The notes beneath the pieces are model-generated. The model was not told the DNA's origin. It was given only the letters and a program-made list of their open reading frames with translations, and did no database searches. Of a DNA stretch of 64,000 bases, positions 26,738 through 35,960 are shown one piece after another; position 1 is the first letter of the stretch; every line of letters begins with the position of its first letter. The position numbers and the translations under genes are program-made. This DNA comes from Roseiarcus sp963696665 (GTDB taxonomy: Bacteria; Pseudomonadota; Alphaproteobacteria; Rhizobiales; Beijerinckiaceae). Location of the stretch: positions 1 to 64,000 of the forward strand of contig CAVOLE010000008.1 of the NCBI GenBank assembly GCA_963696665.1, in the 5' to 3' direction.

Positions 26738-28079
26738 CTATCGGCGCAGCTTCTGCTGAATATGGCCCAGCGTTCGGCGATGCTGAGCTTTGGTGCGCGG
26801 CGTCGGTCGGGTGCGGACGCGCTCGGCCAGGAGCGCTCGCGCCAGGCCCCACTGATGAGATCGCTCGGCCGCTGCGATCAGCGTCAGATTGACGATGTCG
26901 CGCTGGGCGTGGCTGCCCCCGATTCGAATCGCCTGCCCCCGGACCGGCAGGATCGCCTCGACGGCCTGCGCATAGCGGCCCGCCCCGAAAGCGAGAGCGC
27001 CATCGATCAGGCGCCGGCCGACCTCCGCCGTCACTTGCAGATTGTCGCCTGAGCCAACGCGCTCGTAGTCGTCGAGCGACCGGACGAAGCGCATCGCGTG
27101 GTCGAGGTCAGGCGAGCGGGCGGCGGCGAAGGCGCAGTGCAGATCGTTGAAGGCGAGCACATGGTCGTGGGCATGCGCCATCCATGCGTCGGCGACCGGC
27201 GCCCAGCGATCGCGGACGTCGACGCCTTCGAGTTCGAGCCGCCACAGAAGCGAAGCGGCGTCGATACGGTCGAGCGTCGCGTCGTCAGCGAGCTTGGGCG
27301 CCGTCAAGCGGTCGTAGTCTGCGAGAACCTCGTCGAACCGCCCCTGCTCGATCAGAAACAGGGCGAGGTGCCAGCCGTTGTGGTGGGCCATGAAATGAGC
27401 GTGCGCCCAATCCGTTCGCGTGGACCTCAGAAAGGCCACGCCCTCCTCATGGCGGTTCGCGGTCTCCATCACATGGGCCAGCGCATGCGTCGCCCAGGCG
27501 TCGCGAGGATTGCGGGCGAGCGCTTGACGGCCAAAATCCTCGGCGCGCTTGAGGTCGCCGGTCTCCTCGAGCCCGAAGGCGTAAAGCCCATGGACAAAGC
27601 TCGTGAGCGGATTGTCGCGATCCCAAGCCGGCAACGCCCGCGCAGCCGTGTCGCGAATCGCTGCCGACCGGCCGAGGAAGAAATAAGCGTCCTGGGCCAC
27701 GCGCAGGGCGAGCGCGTCGGTGGGATGATCGTTGAGGATCGTCTCCCAGCCGAGGATCGCGTGGGACGTTCGCCCCTGCGCCCAGGCCTCGGCGGCGGCG
27801 AAATGGCGCCGCTCACGCTCCGTGGCGCGCCCAATCGCCGCTTCGGCGGCGCGGAGCGCGCTTACGACCTCCGGATGGTCGCCGCGAAAGCCGCCGATCA
27901 TGTAGAGCGCCGCGATCGCAACGCCGCCCAGCGCGAAATCGGGATCGCGCGCGAGCGCTGACTTGAGCGCGCCGACCGGATCGCCAGTCAGGCCATAATA
28001 ATCGGCGATCGCGCGATCGAACGCAGCGCCCGAACTCGGGAGCGCCAGAGAACGCCAGCCCCTGCTGGTCTTTGGCCAT
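26738..28079 (-). CDS. Tetratricopeptide-repeat protein 38-like, probable frame change near its start
   Basis: About 447 residues of helical repeats of the TTC38-like family. Recognisable stretches are AAFDRAIADYYGLTGDPVGA, WATHALAHVMETANRHEEG and MAHHNGWHLALFLIEQGRFDE. The role is unknown; no enzyme motif is present. The only credible start is ATG 28079 (MAKDQQGLAFSGAP, after GAAGGA), but this frame meets the family frame only if one base is dropped near 28,030-28,035 (CTCCCGAGTTCGG). The main frame is otherwise open far upstream without a start. Divergent from the SDR gene. Confidence 0.75.
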
Positions 28080-28240
28080 TGTTGGGTCCTTCGTCCATCA
28101 CCATAACGCCGGCGGATGGCGCCGGAAACCCGGGGCGCGCAGGCGCGCTTCGTCGCTTGCATTTGATTGGGCCTCCTCTTTCTGCATCGGCTGAGCGCCA
28201 TTAGATGGCGGAAGTTTCCGGCGAACCAAAGGATCGTTTG

Positions 28241-29089
28241 ATGAAGGGCAAGACCATCGTCGCCACCGGCGCGACCTCCGGCATCGGGGAAGTCGCCGTC
28301 CTCGCGCTTGCGGGATTGGGCGCGCGAATTGTTTTCATCGCCCGCGACGAAGGCCGCGCGCAGGCGACGATGCGCAAGCTCGAAGCGAAAGCGCCGGGAC
28401 TCGGGCATCGCGTTCATCTGGCGGATCTCTCGAGCATGGCGGAAACGCGCAAGGTCGGCGAGGCGATCGCCGCGAGCGAGCCGCGCATCGATGTGCTGAT
28501 CAACAACGCCGGCGCTCTCTTTTCCCACCGGCAGGTGACGCCCGAGGGTCTCGAACTCACCTTCGCCCTCAACCACATGGCCTATTTCGTGCTGACCGAG
28601 GCGCTGCGCGACAGGCTCATCGCGTCGGCGCCGGCGCGGATCGTCTCCACCTCGTCTGCCGCTCACCAGGGCGTGAGCCTCGATTTCAGCGACTTGCAGA
28701 GCGCCAACGGCTACAGCGGGTTCAAAGTCTACGGTCGCTCGAAGCTTGCCAATATCCTGTTCACCCGCGAACTCGCCCGGCGGCTGGCCGGCGCGGGGGT
28801 GACGGCCAATTGCCTCCATCCCGGCGCCGTCGCGACCCGATTTGGCGAGTTGAGCGGCGGCTGGGTTGGCCGTGTATTGCCGGTGCTGAAGCTGTTCTTC
28901 ATCTCGCCTGAACAGGGCGCCGACACGATCATTTACCTCGCCTCCTCGCCCGAGGTCGCCAACACGAGCGGCGGATATTTCGTCAAGCGCAAGTTGACCG
29001 AACCATCCGCGGCGGCTCGGGACGACGCCGCGGCGAAGAAGCTGTGGGAGGCGAGCGAGAAGCTGGCGAACCCCGTGATGGCGAAATGA
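28241..29089 (+). CDS. Short-chain dehydrogenase/reductase
   Basis: NAD(P)-dependent oxidoreductase with a Rossmann fold, 282 residues. Nucleotide motif ATGATSGIGE, NNAG in VLINNAGALFSH, catalytic Ser in STSSAAHQG and the YxxxK pair in YGRSKLANILF. It belongs to the retinol-dehydrogenase-like subgroup by the KLANILFTRELARRL region; the bacterial substrate is unknown. The start at 28241 follows AAAGGA; an ATG at 28205 has no such site. Confidence 0.9.
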   Translation: MKGKTIVATGATSGIGEVAVLALAGLGARIVFIARDEGRAQATMRKLEAKAPGLGHRVHLADLSSMAETRKVGEAIAASEPRIDVLINNAGALFSHRQVTPEGLELTFALNHMAYFVLTEALRDRLIASAPARIVSTSSAAHQGVSLDFSDLQSANGYSGFKVYGRSKLANILFTRELARRLAGAGVTANCLHPGAVATRFGELSGGWVGRVLPVLKLFFISPEQGADTIIYLASSPEVANTSGGYFVKRKLTEPSAAARDDAAAKKLWEASEKLANPVMAK

Positions 29090-29096
29090 ACCCTGA

Positions 29097-29212
29097 CGTC
29101 ATTGCGAGGAGCGTGAGCGACGAAGCAATCCACGACCGAAGGACGGCCGCAGCGGCGATGGATTGCTTCCCCTCGGGCTGTGATCCGGGGGTCGCAATGG
29201 GGGAAACGTCGC
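29097..29212. repeat. Imperfect inverted repeat element (GTCATTGCGAGGAG type)
   Basis: Begins GTCATTGCGAGGAGCG..GACGAAGCAATCCA and ends GGATTGCTTCCCCTCGG...GGGGTCGCAATG. A related element lies at 33078-33181. This is a widespread non-coding intergenic palindromic element in alphaproteobacteria. Confidence 0.75.
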
Positions 29213-29231
29213 CGCAGAGGCGCGTCAAGCC

Positions 29232-29567
29232 TTAGCGCGGCTTGCGCGGCTTGGCTTTCGGCGCCGCGCCGTGGCGCCAGGCCATTTCCAGCGCCGCCTT
29301 AAGTTCCGCTTCGCTTAAAGCCGCAAGCGTCGCTCGCGTCCAGCCGCGCCGCCCCCATGTGTTGTCGAGCGCCGCAAAGGCGTCGGGCGCGACCGCGCAT
29401 TTGAGCGCCTGCTCGTCCGGCGCGAATTTGATGTTGGCGGTGAGTTCATCCGGCGCGAGCGTCGCGAAGGTGACGCGGGCCTTGAAGGCGCGGCGATCAA
29501 AGTGCGGATATTCTCCGGCCCCCTCGAACGAGAGCGCGATGCGGCGGAACAAGGCGGCGTCGGCCAT
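29232..29567 (-). CDS. MmcQ/YjbR family protein
   Basis: 111-residue protein of the MmcQ/YjbR family (CyaY-like fold, proposed DNA binding). Family features are EGAGEYPHFDRRAFKARVTFATL, the NIKFAPDEQ strand and NTWGRRGWTRATL. The start at 29567 (MADAALFRRIALSF) is chosen because homology begins there, though the frame is open to 30359 as a shadow of the MFS gene. The Lys/Pro/Arg tail is short. Divergent from the MFS transporter. Confidence 0.85.
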   Translation of the reverse strand: MADAALFRRIALSFEGAGEYPHFDRRAFKARVTFATLAPDELTANIKFAPDEQALKCAVAPDAFAALDNTWGRRGWTRATLAALSEAELKAALEMAWRHGAAPKAKPRKPR

Positions 29568-29705
29568 CGGCGGCGTCTCCACGATTGGCTCGGTGAGTAT
29601 ACGTGTGACAGGCCGCGCCGCTATCCCAGCCTCGGGCGCATTTGCGCCAAGGCAAACGGCGCGCGTAAGCTGCACGTGAGGAAAGCGCCGCCGGGAAGGA
29701 ACGCC

Positions 29706-31001
29706 ATGGGCCAGACAGGCTTCGAGAAAGCCAAGACCGTTCTGCGCGTCACCAGCGGCAATTTCCTTGAAATGTACGACTTCTTTCTGTTCGGCATCTA
29801 TGCCCGGCAGATCGGGCAGACCTTCTTCCCGAGCGACGACCCCTACGCCTCGCTGATGGCGACGTTCTTGAGTTTCGCGGCCGGGTTCGCGATGCGCCCG
29901 ATCGGCGCGCTCGTATTGGGGCCGTATGTCGACCGCATCGGCCGGCGCAAAGGCCTCATCGTCACGCTCTCGATCATGGCCTGCGGCACCATCCTCATCG
30001 CCTTCGTGCCCGCTTATGCGACTATCGGCGCGCTCGCCCCGATGCTCGTGGTGCTGGGACGCCTCTTGCAGGGATTCTCGGCAGGCGTCGAGCTCGGCGG
30101 CGTCTCGGTCTATCTGTCGGAGATGGCGACGCCCGGCGCCAAGGGCTTCTACGTCTCCTGGCAATCGGCGAGCCAGCAGGTCGCGGTGGTGTTCGCCGCG
30201 CTGCTCGGCTACGCGATCGCCAATTTGATGACGCCGGAAGCGGCCTCGGGCTGGGGCTGGCGCATTCCATTCTTCATCGGCTGCGCGATCGTGCCGTTCC
30301 TGTACATGATCCGCCGCAAGCTGCAGGAGACGCCCGAATTCGCGGCGCGGAAGGTTCATCCCACAACCGCGGAGATCTTCGCCATCCTCGGCGCCAACTG
30401 GCCGACCGTGCTTGGCGGCGTGGCGATGGTGATCATGACGACGGTGTCGTTCTATCTCATCACCATCTACACGCCGACCTTCGGCAGGGGCGTGCTCAAG
30501 CTTACCCAGTCCGACGCGCTTCTGGTGACGATCGCGGTCGCGGCTTCGAACTTTGTCTGGCTGCCAATCTCGGGCGCGATGTCGGACCGCATCGGCCGCA
30601 AACCGATCCTCATCGCCTTCTCCCTCCTCGCCCTGCTGACCGCCTATCCGGCGCTCGCTTGGTTGGTGAAGGCCCCAACCTTCGACCGGATGCTCATGGT
30701 CGAGCTGTGGCTGTCCTTCATTTACGCCTGCTACAACGGCGCGATGGTCGTGGCGCTGACCGAGGTCATCCCCGCTTCGGTGCGCACGTCCGGTTTTTCG
30801 CTAGCCTATAGCCTCGCGACCACGCTCGGGGGCTCGTCGCTCCTGGTTTCGACCTGGCTGATCGCCCACACCGGCGACAAAGCCGCGCCCGGCTATTGGA
30901 TGAGCTTCGCGGCGGTCTGCGGACTGATCGCAACGCTCGCGCTCTATCGCCGGCCCGCGGGCGGCGTCCAATATCTCGCGCCCGGCGCGGCTGGCGGTTG
31001 A
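29706..31001 (+). CDS. MFS transporter of the citrate/tricarballylate proton symporter type
   Basis: Twelve-helix inner-membrane transporter of 431 residues. The metabolite:H+ symporter subfamily is indicated by GNFLEMYDFFLFGIYA at the N-terminus, the loop 2-3 motif GPYVDRIGRRKGL, GFSAGVELGGVSVYLSEMA in helix 5, and SDRIGRKP in the second half. Likely substrate class is citrate or another tricarboxylate; this is by family only. The start at 29706 follows GGAAGGA. No tctABC or regulator gene adjoins it. Confidence 0.88.
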   Translation: MGQTGFEKAKTVLRVTSGNFLEMYDFFLFGIYARQIGQTFFPSDDPYASLMATFLSFAAGFAMRPIGALVLGPYVDRIGRRKGLIVTLSIMACGTILIAFVPAYATIGALAPMLVVLGRLLQGFSAGVELGGVSVYLSEMATPGAKGFYVSWQSASQQVAVVFAALLGYAIANLMTPEAASGWGWRIPFFIGCAIVPFLYMIRRKLQETPEFAARKVHPTTAEIFAILGANWPTVLGGVAMVIMTTVSFYLITIYTPTFGRGVLKLTQSDALLVTIAVAASNFVWLPISGAMSDRIGRKPILIAFSLLALLTAYPALAWLVKAPTFDRMLMVELWLSFIYACYNGAMVVALTEVIPASVRTSGFSLAYSLATTLGGSSLLVSTWLIAHTGDKAAPGYWMSFAAVCGLIATLALYRRPAGGVQYLAPGAAGG

Positions 31002-31125
31002 TCTAGGCACGGCCATGCCCAAGCACGCCCTGAACCTTGCGACACAAAACAGCCCCTTGCGGGTTCTAACCAGAGCCGCCCCATGGCGCGTGCTCCGCGC
31101 CTGAGGCAGAATCAAGGAGTTCCCG

Positions 31126-31458
31126 ATGCACGCGACCTGGACGCCTCATGAGAAGCATGGGCAGCTCACGGCCAAAGGCGACTTGCCCGACACCGTCTTC
31201 GCCTTTCCGAAACAGCGCAAGGAGCCGCTGACCGACGCGAAGCACGTCCGCAACGCCGTCGCGCGCTTCGACCAGGTCACGGACGTATCTGATGAAGACA
31301 GGGCGCTGGCCTTCGCCAATATCAAGAAGGCCGCCGAATATTATGATGTCGAGCTTACCGAGACGTCATGGCGCGACCTCGGCGTCCATCCGCAACCCCA
31401 TCGCAAGGAAGCGGCGGCCAAAGCCGTCGAGACCAAACGCGAGCGCGGGGAACTCTAG
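31126..31458 (+). CDS. DUF6582 family protein
   Basis: 110-residue soluble protein of unknown function, conserved in many bacteria. It is recognised by FAFPKQRKEPLTDAKHVRNA, the acidic SDEDRALAFANIKKAAEYYDVE helix and the W-R-DLGVHP ending. Related sequences occur in phage and stress contexts, but nothing here shows a role. Ribosome-binding site AAGGAG eight bases before the ATG. Confidence 0.75.
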   Translation: MHATWTPHEKHGQLTAKGDLPDTVFAFPKQRKEPLTDAKHVRNAVARFDQVTDVSDEDRALAFANIKKAAEYYDVELTETSWRDLGVHPQPHRKEAAAKAVETKRERGEL

Positions 31459-31530
31459 GCCGCCTGCGTCAGACGCGCCGCGACACGCAGGCGCCGCGCG
31501 CAGAATGCGCTGGCTAGCAGGCCAGCGAGT

Positions 31531-32001
31531 TCAAGCCCGGATTTTGCGTTTCAGCCGGTAAGCGAAGGCGACCGACAGCGCCTGCACCCGGCCCTGCAGC
31601 GCCTGTTCCGGCAGCGCCTGATCGGTCGGGCTTGGCCAATAGGTCGAGTTCGCCCGGACGTGGATCGTCCTGCCCCCCAACGTCGCGACGCCTCTCATCC
31701 GGTCGGGATCGGCGGGGCCGCCGTTGCCCAGATAGAGTGTGTCGACACGCACGTGAACCCCGCCAGCCACGCCCGGCCCGAGAACCCGGGCAAGCGCGCC
31801 TGGCAAGGACTGCTGCACCCAGCCCGCGGTCGGATTGCCGACATAAGCGACCAACGGCGTCGTATCGACATCGATCGCGCCGGAGGCGGCGACAGGTTGG
31901 ACTCCTGCCATGGGCGTCGTGTTGCAGCCGCTCAAGCCGGCGGCAGCGAGAGCGCCGAAACCCATGAGCGCAGCGCGGCGCGTAAAGACATCTCCTGGCA
32001 C
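31531..32001 (-). CDS. Putative lipoprotein, DUF4136-like length, family uncertain
   Basis: 156-residue precursor. I start at GTG 32001 because GGGGAGG lies six bases before it; the N-terminus has RRAALMGFGALAAAGLSGC with a lipobox at GLSGC (Cys about residue 25). The mature part has about 130 residues with two beta-rich repeats (GGVHVRVDTLYLGN, GRTIHVRANSTYW) and a basic end. Twin Arg before the hydrophobic core leaves Tat export possible. Function unknown. Divergent from the SDR at 32137. Confidence 0.7.
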   Translation of the reverse strand: MPGDVFTRRAALMGFGALAAAGLSGCNTTPMAGVQPVAASGAIDVDTTPLVAYVGNPTAGWVQQSLPGALARVLGPGVAGGVHVRVDTLYLGNGGPADPDRMRGVATLGGRTIHVRANSTYWPSPTDQALPEQALQGRVQALSVAFAYRLKRKIRA

Positions 32002-32136
32002 AATAACCTCCCCTCGATAAACATCCCCGCGGGCCAGCCTCGCGAACGAGGAACCCGGCCCTGCTTGACGCCTCACTCGTACATCGGTTGGCTGCCGGCG
32101 CCAATGTGAGCCCATCTGGACGACGAGGAGAGGATC

Positions 32137-33024
32137 ATGGCCGCAACAACTCAGGATCTGCAGGGAACCCGAGGCCGTTTGCGCGGCAAGGCCGCCATCG
32201 TGACTGGGGCCGCCCGCGGCATCGGACGCGCGACGGCGGTCGCCTTCGCCCGGGAGGGCGCCGATGTCATGGGCGTTGACATCGCCGGACCGGTCAGTTC
32301 GACGCTCGAGGTCGCGCCCGCCACGCCCGAGGACTTGGCGGAGACGGGGCGGATGGTCGAAGCCGCCGGCGCCCGTTGGCTTGGAGCGCGCCTCGACCAG
32401 CGCGATCTCGCCGCGCTGCGCGCGGCGGCCGACGAGGCGCGCGCAGCCTTTGGCCGGCTAGACATCCTGTTCGCCAACGCCGGCATCCAGGCGTTCAAAC
32501 CGATCCTCGACTGGCAAGATGCGGACTGGCGGGACACGATCGACGTCAATCTGACCGGAACCTGCAACGCCATCCGTGCGGTTGCGCCGCATCTGGTCAA
32601 GAACGGCGGCGGACGCATCATCGTCACCTCGTCCACGCAAGGGCGGCACGGGACCAAATTCGGCGCCGCCTATTCCGCCTCCAAGTGGGGAATCATCGGG
32701 CTGATGAAATCAGCGGCGCTCGAGCTCGGCGTCCACAAGATCACCGTCAACGCCGTCATCCCCGGCCTCATCGACACGCCTCTCACGCGACACCGGCAGC
32801 GCTACGCGCAGGCTGTTGACGATTTCGATTCCACCCAGCCGGCCGGCGTCTTGGAGGCCGAAGCGAAGACGAAGCTCAGCGCGAAGTCGCCGCTCGGGAT
32901 CCCATGGATCGAGCCCGAGGCGGTCGCGCCCGCGGTCGTCTTCCTCGCATCCGACGAAGCCTACATGGTGAGCGGGGCGACCTACGACGTGACCGGCGGC
33001 GACAGCGCCAACTATACCGCCTAG
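32137..33024 (+). CDS. Short-chain dehydrogenase/reductase, classical type with inserted loop
   Basis: 295-residue NAD-dependent oxidoreductase: GAARGIGRA cofactor loop, VDI acidic end of beta2 (favours NAD), NAG in FANAGIQAF, Ser in TSSTQGRHG and YSASKWG catalytic pair. The extra loop after VDIAGP and the long C-terminal segment (DDFDSTQPAGVLEAEAK) recall the mycofactocin-coupled type, but no mycofactocin genes are here and the catalytic context differs, so I leave the coenzyme partner open. The start follows GAGGAGAGGATC. Confidence 0.88.
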   Translation: MAATTQDLQGTRGRLRGKAAIVTGAARGIGRATAVAFAREGADVMGVDIAGPVSSTLEVAPATPEDLAETGRMVEAAGARWLGARLDQRDLAALRAAADEARAAFGRLDILFANAGIQAFKPILDWQDADWRDTIDVNLTGTCNAIRAVAPHLVKNGGGRIIVTSSTQGRHGTKFGAAYSASKWGIIGLMKSAALELGVHKITVNAVIPGLIDTPLTRHRQRYAQAVDDFDSTQPAGVLEAEAKTKLSAKSPLGIPWIEPEAVAPAVVFLASDEAYMVSGATYDVTGGDSANYTA

Positions 33025-33077
33025 CGATGGTTGGCCTGGGCGGTTTCGCCCCTTCAAGGTATGACGCGATTCGATTT

Positions 33078-33181
33078 CGTCATCGCGAGGAGCGAAGCGA
33101 CGTGGCGATCCAGGAGAACCTAGGGCGCCCGACAACTCTGGATTGCTTCCCCCCGGACTTGATCCGGGGGTCGCAATGACG
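33078..33181. repeat. Imperfect inverted repeat element (CATCGCGAGGAG type), second copy
   Basis: CGTCATCGCGAGGAGCGAAG, then GCGATCCAGG, inner spacer, TGGATTGCTTCCCCCCGGA and GGGGGTCGCAATGACG. Same family as 29097-29212. It lies between convergent genes and may terminate both. Confidence 0.75.
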
Positions 33182-33202
33182 CTTCCTCCGAACACGCGGC
33201 CC

Positions 33203-34186
33203 CTAACCAGCCTTTGCCCACTTACCCCGCCACGGCGTCTCAGGCACCGGAGTCAGCGGCGGCTTGCCGTCGGCCCAGGCGAATAGATTGTCGACCACGC
33301 ATTCGGCCATCGCGCGGCGCGTCTTCACCGACGCCGAGCCGACATGGGGCAGGAGCACTGCGTTGTCGAGCGCTATGAGCTCTTGCGGCACGTTGGGCTC
33401 GTTCTCGAATACGTCGAGACCCGCGGCCAGGATCGTCTTGTTCCGCAGCGCCTCGATCAGCGCCTTCTCATCGACCAGGGAGCCGCGCGCCATATTGATC
33501 AGGACGCCGTCGGCGCCCAGCGCCTCGAGCACTTCGGCGTTGATGATCTGGCGAGTGGCGCTGCCGCCCGGAGCGACGACGATCAGCACGTCTGACGCCT
33601 TGGCCATGTCGGTGAGCGAAGGATAGTAGCGATAAGGAACGTCGGCTTGGGCGTGCCGGCCATGATAGACGACAAGGAGCCCGAATGCGGTAACGCGCTC
33701 GGCGATCGCCTTGCCGATGCGGCCGAGCCCCAAAATGCCCACGGTGCGGCCCCTCAGCGAGGGGCTCAGCGGGAAAGCGCCCTTCGCCGCCCATTGCCCG
33801 GCGCGCAAATATCGCTCCGCCTGCGGCAATTGGCGCACGGTCATGATCATGAGGCCGAGCGCGGTGTCGGCGACTTCGTCGTCGAGCACGCCCGGGGTAT
33901 TGGTGACGATGATTCCGAGCCGCGCCGCGGCCTTGGCGTCAATGTTGTCGTAGCCGACGCCGAAGCTCGAGATGATCTCGAGGTTGGGGAACTGGCGCAT
34001 GTAGGCTTCGTCGAGCGGCGCGTGCGCTCCGGTCATCGCCACAGCGCCGATTCGCGGCCCCCATTCGGCGAGCCAGAGGTCGGGATTGGGCTCGAGCCAC
34101 AGGCGGTGCAGCTTGAGCCGCGCGCTGATCTGATCTTCGATCAGGGCCATGCCTTTGGCGGGCATCAGGACGTCGAGGGACTTCAT
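33203..34186 (-). CDS. D-2-hydroxyacid dehydrogenase (glyoxylate/hydroxypyruvate reductase type)
   Basis: NAD(P)H-dependent reductase of 2-keto acids, 327 residues. Cofactor motif GILGLGRIGKAIAERV, GVGYDNIDAKAAARLGI in the substrate domain, Arg in NMARGSLVDEKAL, catalytic Glu in LDVFENEP and His in LLPHVGSASVKTR. Activity on glyoxylate or hydroxypyruvate is the usual one for this subgroup. Start at ATG 34186; a TTG six bases upstream is possible. Divergent from recF. Confidence 0.9.
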   Translation of the reverse strand: MKSLDVLMPAKGMALIEDQISARLKLHRLWLEPNPDLWLAEWGPRIGAVAMTGAHAPLDEAYMRQFPNLEIISSFGVGYDNIDAKAAARLGIIVTNTPGVLDDEVADTALGLMIMTVRQLPQAERYLRAGQWAAKGAFPLSPSLRGRTVGILGLGRIGKAIAERVTAFGLLVVYHGRHAQADVPYRYYPSLTDMAKASDVLIVVAPGGSATRQIINAEVLEALGADGVLINMARGSLVDEKALIEALRNKTILAAGLDVFENEPNVPQELIALDNAVLLPHVGSASVKTRRAMAECVVDNLFAWADGKPPLTPVPETPWRGKWAKAG

Positions 34187-34248
34187 CGGCAAGGCTCCTG
34201 TCTTTCGCTCTTTCGCGGCGGCGCCGGACGTGGCACACGGCCTGGCTT

Positions 34249-35419
34249 ATGACCAGCCTTGACGGCGCCCCCCAGGCCCGACGGCGCCCTCGCGTGCGGC
34301 GCGTCATGCTCAACGATTTTCGTTCTTACGCCGCGCTCGATCTCGCAATCCGAGGCGGCCTCGTCGTCCTATGCGGCGAGAACGGCGCCGGCAAGACCAA
34401 TCTCCTCGAAGCTTTATCGCTGTTCGCGCCTGGACGCGGCTTACGCCGGGCGGAGCTCGGGACATGCGCGCGGGTCGGCGGCTCGGGCGGCTTCGCGCTG
34501 TCGATCGAAGTCGAGGAGGACGGCGAGACTCATCAGCTGGGCTCCGGCTGGAAACCGGGCTTAAACGGCGAGGCGGCCGAGCGGGTGAACCGCATCGACC
34601 GGGCCGCCGTCGCCTCGTCGCGCGCCTTTTGCGACCATGTGCGTCTCGTCTGGCTGACGCCGGCGATGGATTCGCTGTTCGCCGGGCCGGCGAGCGAGCG
34701 GCGCCGCTTTCTCGATCGCTTCGTGCTTGCGATCGACCCCAATCACGGCGCGCGGGTCTCCCAGTTCGAGCGCGCGCTGCGCGGACGCAACCGGCTTTTG
34801 GAAGAGGGCGGGCGCAACGCCGCAATGGCTCGACGCGATCGAGCGCGAGGCCGCCGAGCTTGGTGTCGCGGTCGCCGCGGCGCGGCTCGACTGCGTGCGC
34901 CGGCTCGAAGCGCTCATCGCCGCCGAACGCGACGATTCATCGCCCTTTCCCTGGGCGAAGCTCGCGCTTGAGGGCGAGATCGAAGCCATGACCGACAATG
35001 GGCCGGCGCTCGAGGCGGAAGAAAGCTACCGGGCGAGCCTGCGGGACAATCGTCGCCGTGACGCCGCCGCCGGCCGCACCCTCATCGGCCCGCATCTTTC
35101 CGATCTTCTGGTCTGGCACGGGCCGAAACAGGCGCCGGCCGCCGCCTCCTCGACCGGCGAGCAGAAGGCGCTGATCGTCGGGCTGGCGCTCGCCCATGCG
35201 CGCCTGGTCGCCGAGATGTCGGCGACCGCTCCGCTCACTCTCCTCGACGAGGTCGCGGCCCATTTCGATCCGCGCCGCCGCGCCGCGCTCTACGACGCGC
35301 TTGCGCGCCTCGGCGGCCAGGTGTTCCTCACCGGCGCCGATCCGGCGGTGTTCGCCGAGCTTGAAGGCCGGGCGGAGATGTTCGAGGTTTCGGCGGCGGC
35401 GGGAGTGCGGCCGGCGTGA
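34249..35419 (+). pseudogene. recF: DNA replication and repair protein RecF, broken by one extra base
   Basis: RecF is an ABC-type ATPase that directs RecOR to gaps. The N-terminal half (34249 to about 34,810) carries LNDFRSYAALDL and Walker A GENGAGKTNLLEALS. The C-terminal half, in the next frame to 35419, carries the signature STGEQKALIVGLALAHARLV, Walker B PLTLLDEVAAHFD and FLTGADP. Dropping one G in GAGGGCGGGCGCAACG near 34,807-34,815 joins them as LLEEGGATPQWLDAIE, giving about 389 residues, the usual size. Because recF is broadly conserved, a sequencing indel is as likely as real loss. Confidence 0.9.
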
Positions 35420-35479
35420 GGGTGCAAGCTGCATTTCGCGGGCGACCTTCTGGCGACGGCGAGGCTGCTCCATCGTTCC

Positions 35480-35508
35480 TTGCTTTCTATAACCATCTGG
35501 GTTATATT
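35480..35508 (+). promoter_or_regulatory. Toxin-antitoxin promoter with perfect 7-bp-arm operator
   Basis: TTGCTT (35480-35485), 17 bases and TATATT (35503-35508) make a plausible promoter. The inverted repeat TATAACC-N5-GGTTATA (35488-35494 and 35500-35506) fills the spacer and overlaps the -10 box, where an XRE antitoxin would repress its own operon. Confidence 0.7.
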
Positions 35509-35591
35509 CTAACTCGTAATGATCCCTGCCACGGAGAGAACAATGACAATCGCAGCAATCAACCCGCCCAAAAGGCGAAGAAAGTATCTCA

Positions 35592-35960
35592 ATGAACGCC
35601 TATCTTCCAAAGTCGTTTCAGCGCGAAGCGGACAGCAACGGTGTTTCTGACGAGGATTGCCGAGAGGCGATCCGGAGGGCCGAAAGGGGCCTAATCGATG
35701 CAGACCTTGGACAGGGTCTCATTAAACAGAGAATTTCTAGAGGCAACCGGGGCGCGGCGAGAGGCTCGCGAGCCGTTGTCTTCTACAGACGGGGAAGAGT
35801 CGCGGTGTTCCTGCACATCTTCCCTAAGAGCAAAAAGGCCAATCTGACCAAGTCGGAACTGGCCATGTATTCACGAGCGGGTCAGGAACTTGCGAAGCTC
35901 ACGGACAAAGAGCTGACCGCCCTGAGCGCCAAGCGAGGATGGAGAGAATTAGAAATATGA
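35592..35960 (+). CDS. RelE/ParE-superfamily toxin (HigB2-like)
   Basis: 122-residue toxin, in this family an mRNA interferase acting on ribosome-bound mRNA. Family features are the ADSNGVSDEDCREAIRRAERG helices, DADLGQGLIKQRISR, the core strands SRAVVFYRRGRVAVFLHIF and the FPKSKKANLTKSELAMY region. Its stop overlaps the antitoxin start in ATGA, so the two are translationally coupled in the toxin-first (higBA-like) order. It has no good ribosome-binding site of its own. A 35-codon frame with a good site (GGAGAG) begins at 35543 and overlaps its start. Confidence 0.85.
   Translation: MNAYLPKSFQREADSNGVSDEDCREAIRRAERGLIDADLGQGLIKQRISRGNRGAARGSRAVVFYRRGRVAVFLHIFPKSKKANLTKSELAMYSRAGQELAKLTDKELTALSAKRGWRELEI

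Noticed and set aside
28080..28819. Upstream extension of the TPR gene frame
   Set aside because: It is antisense to the SDR gene; no ribosome-binding site and no TPR-like sequence.
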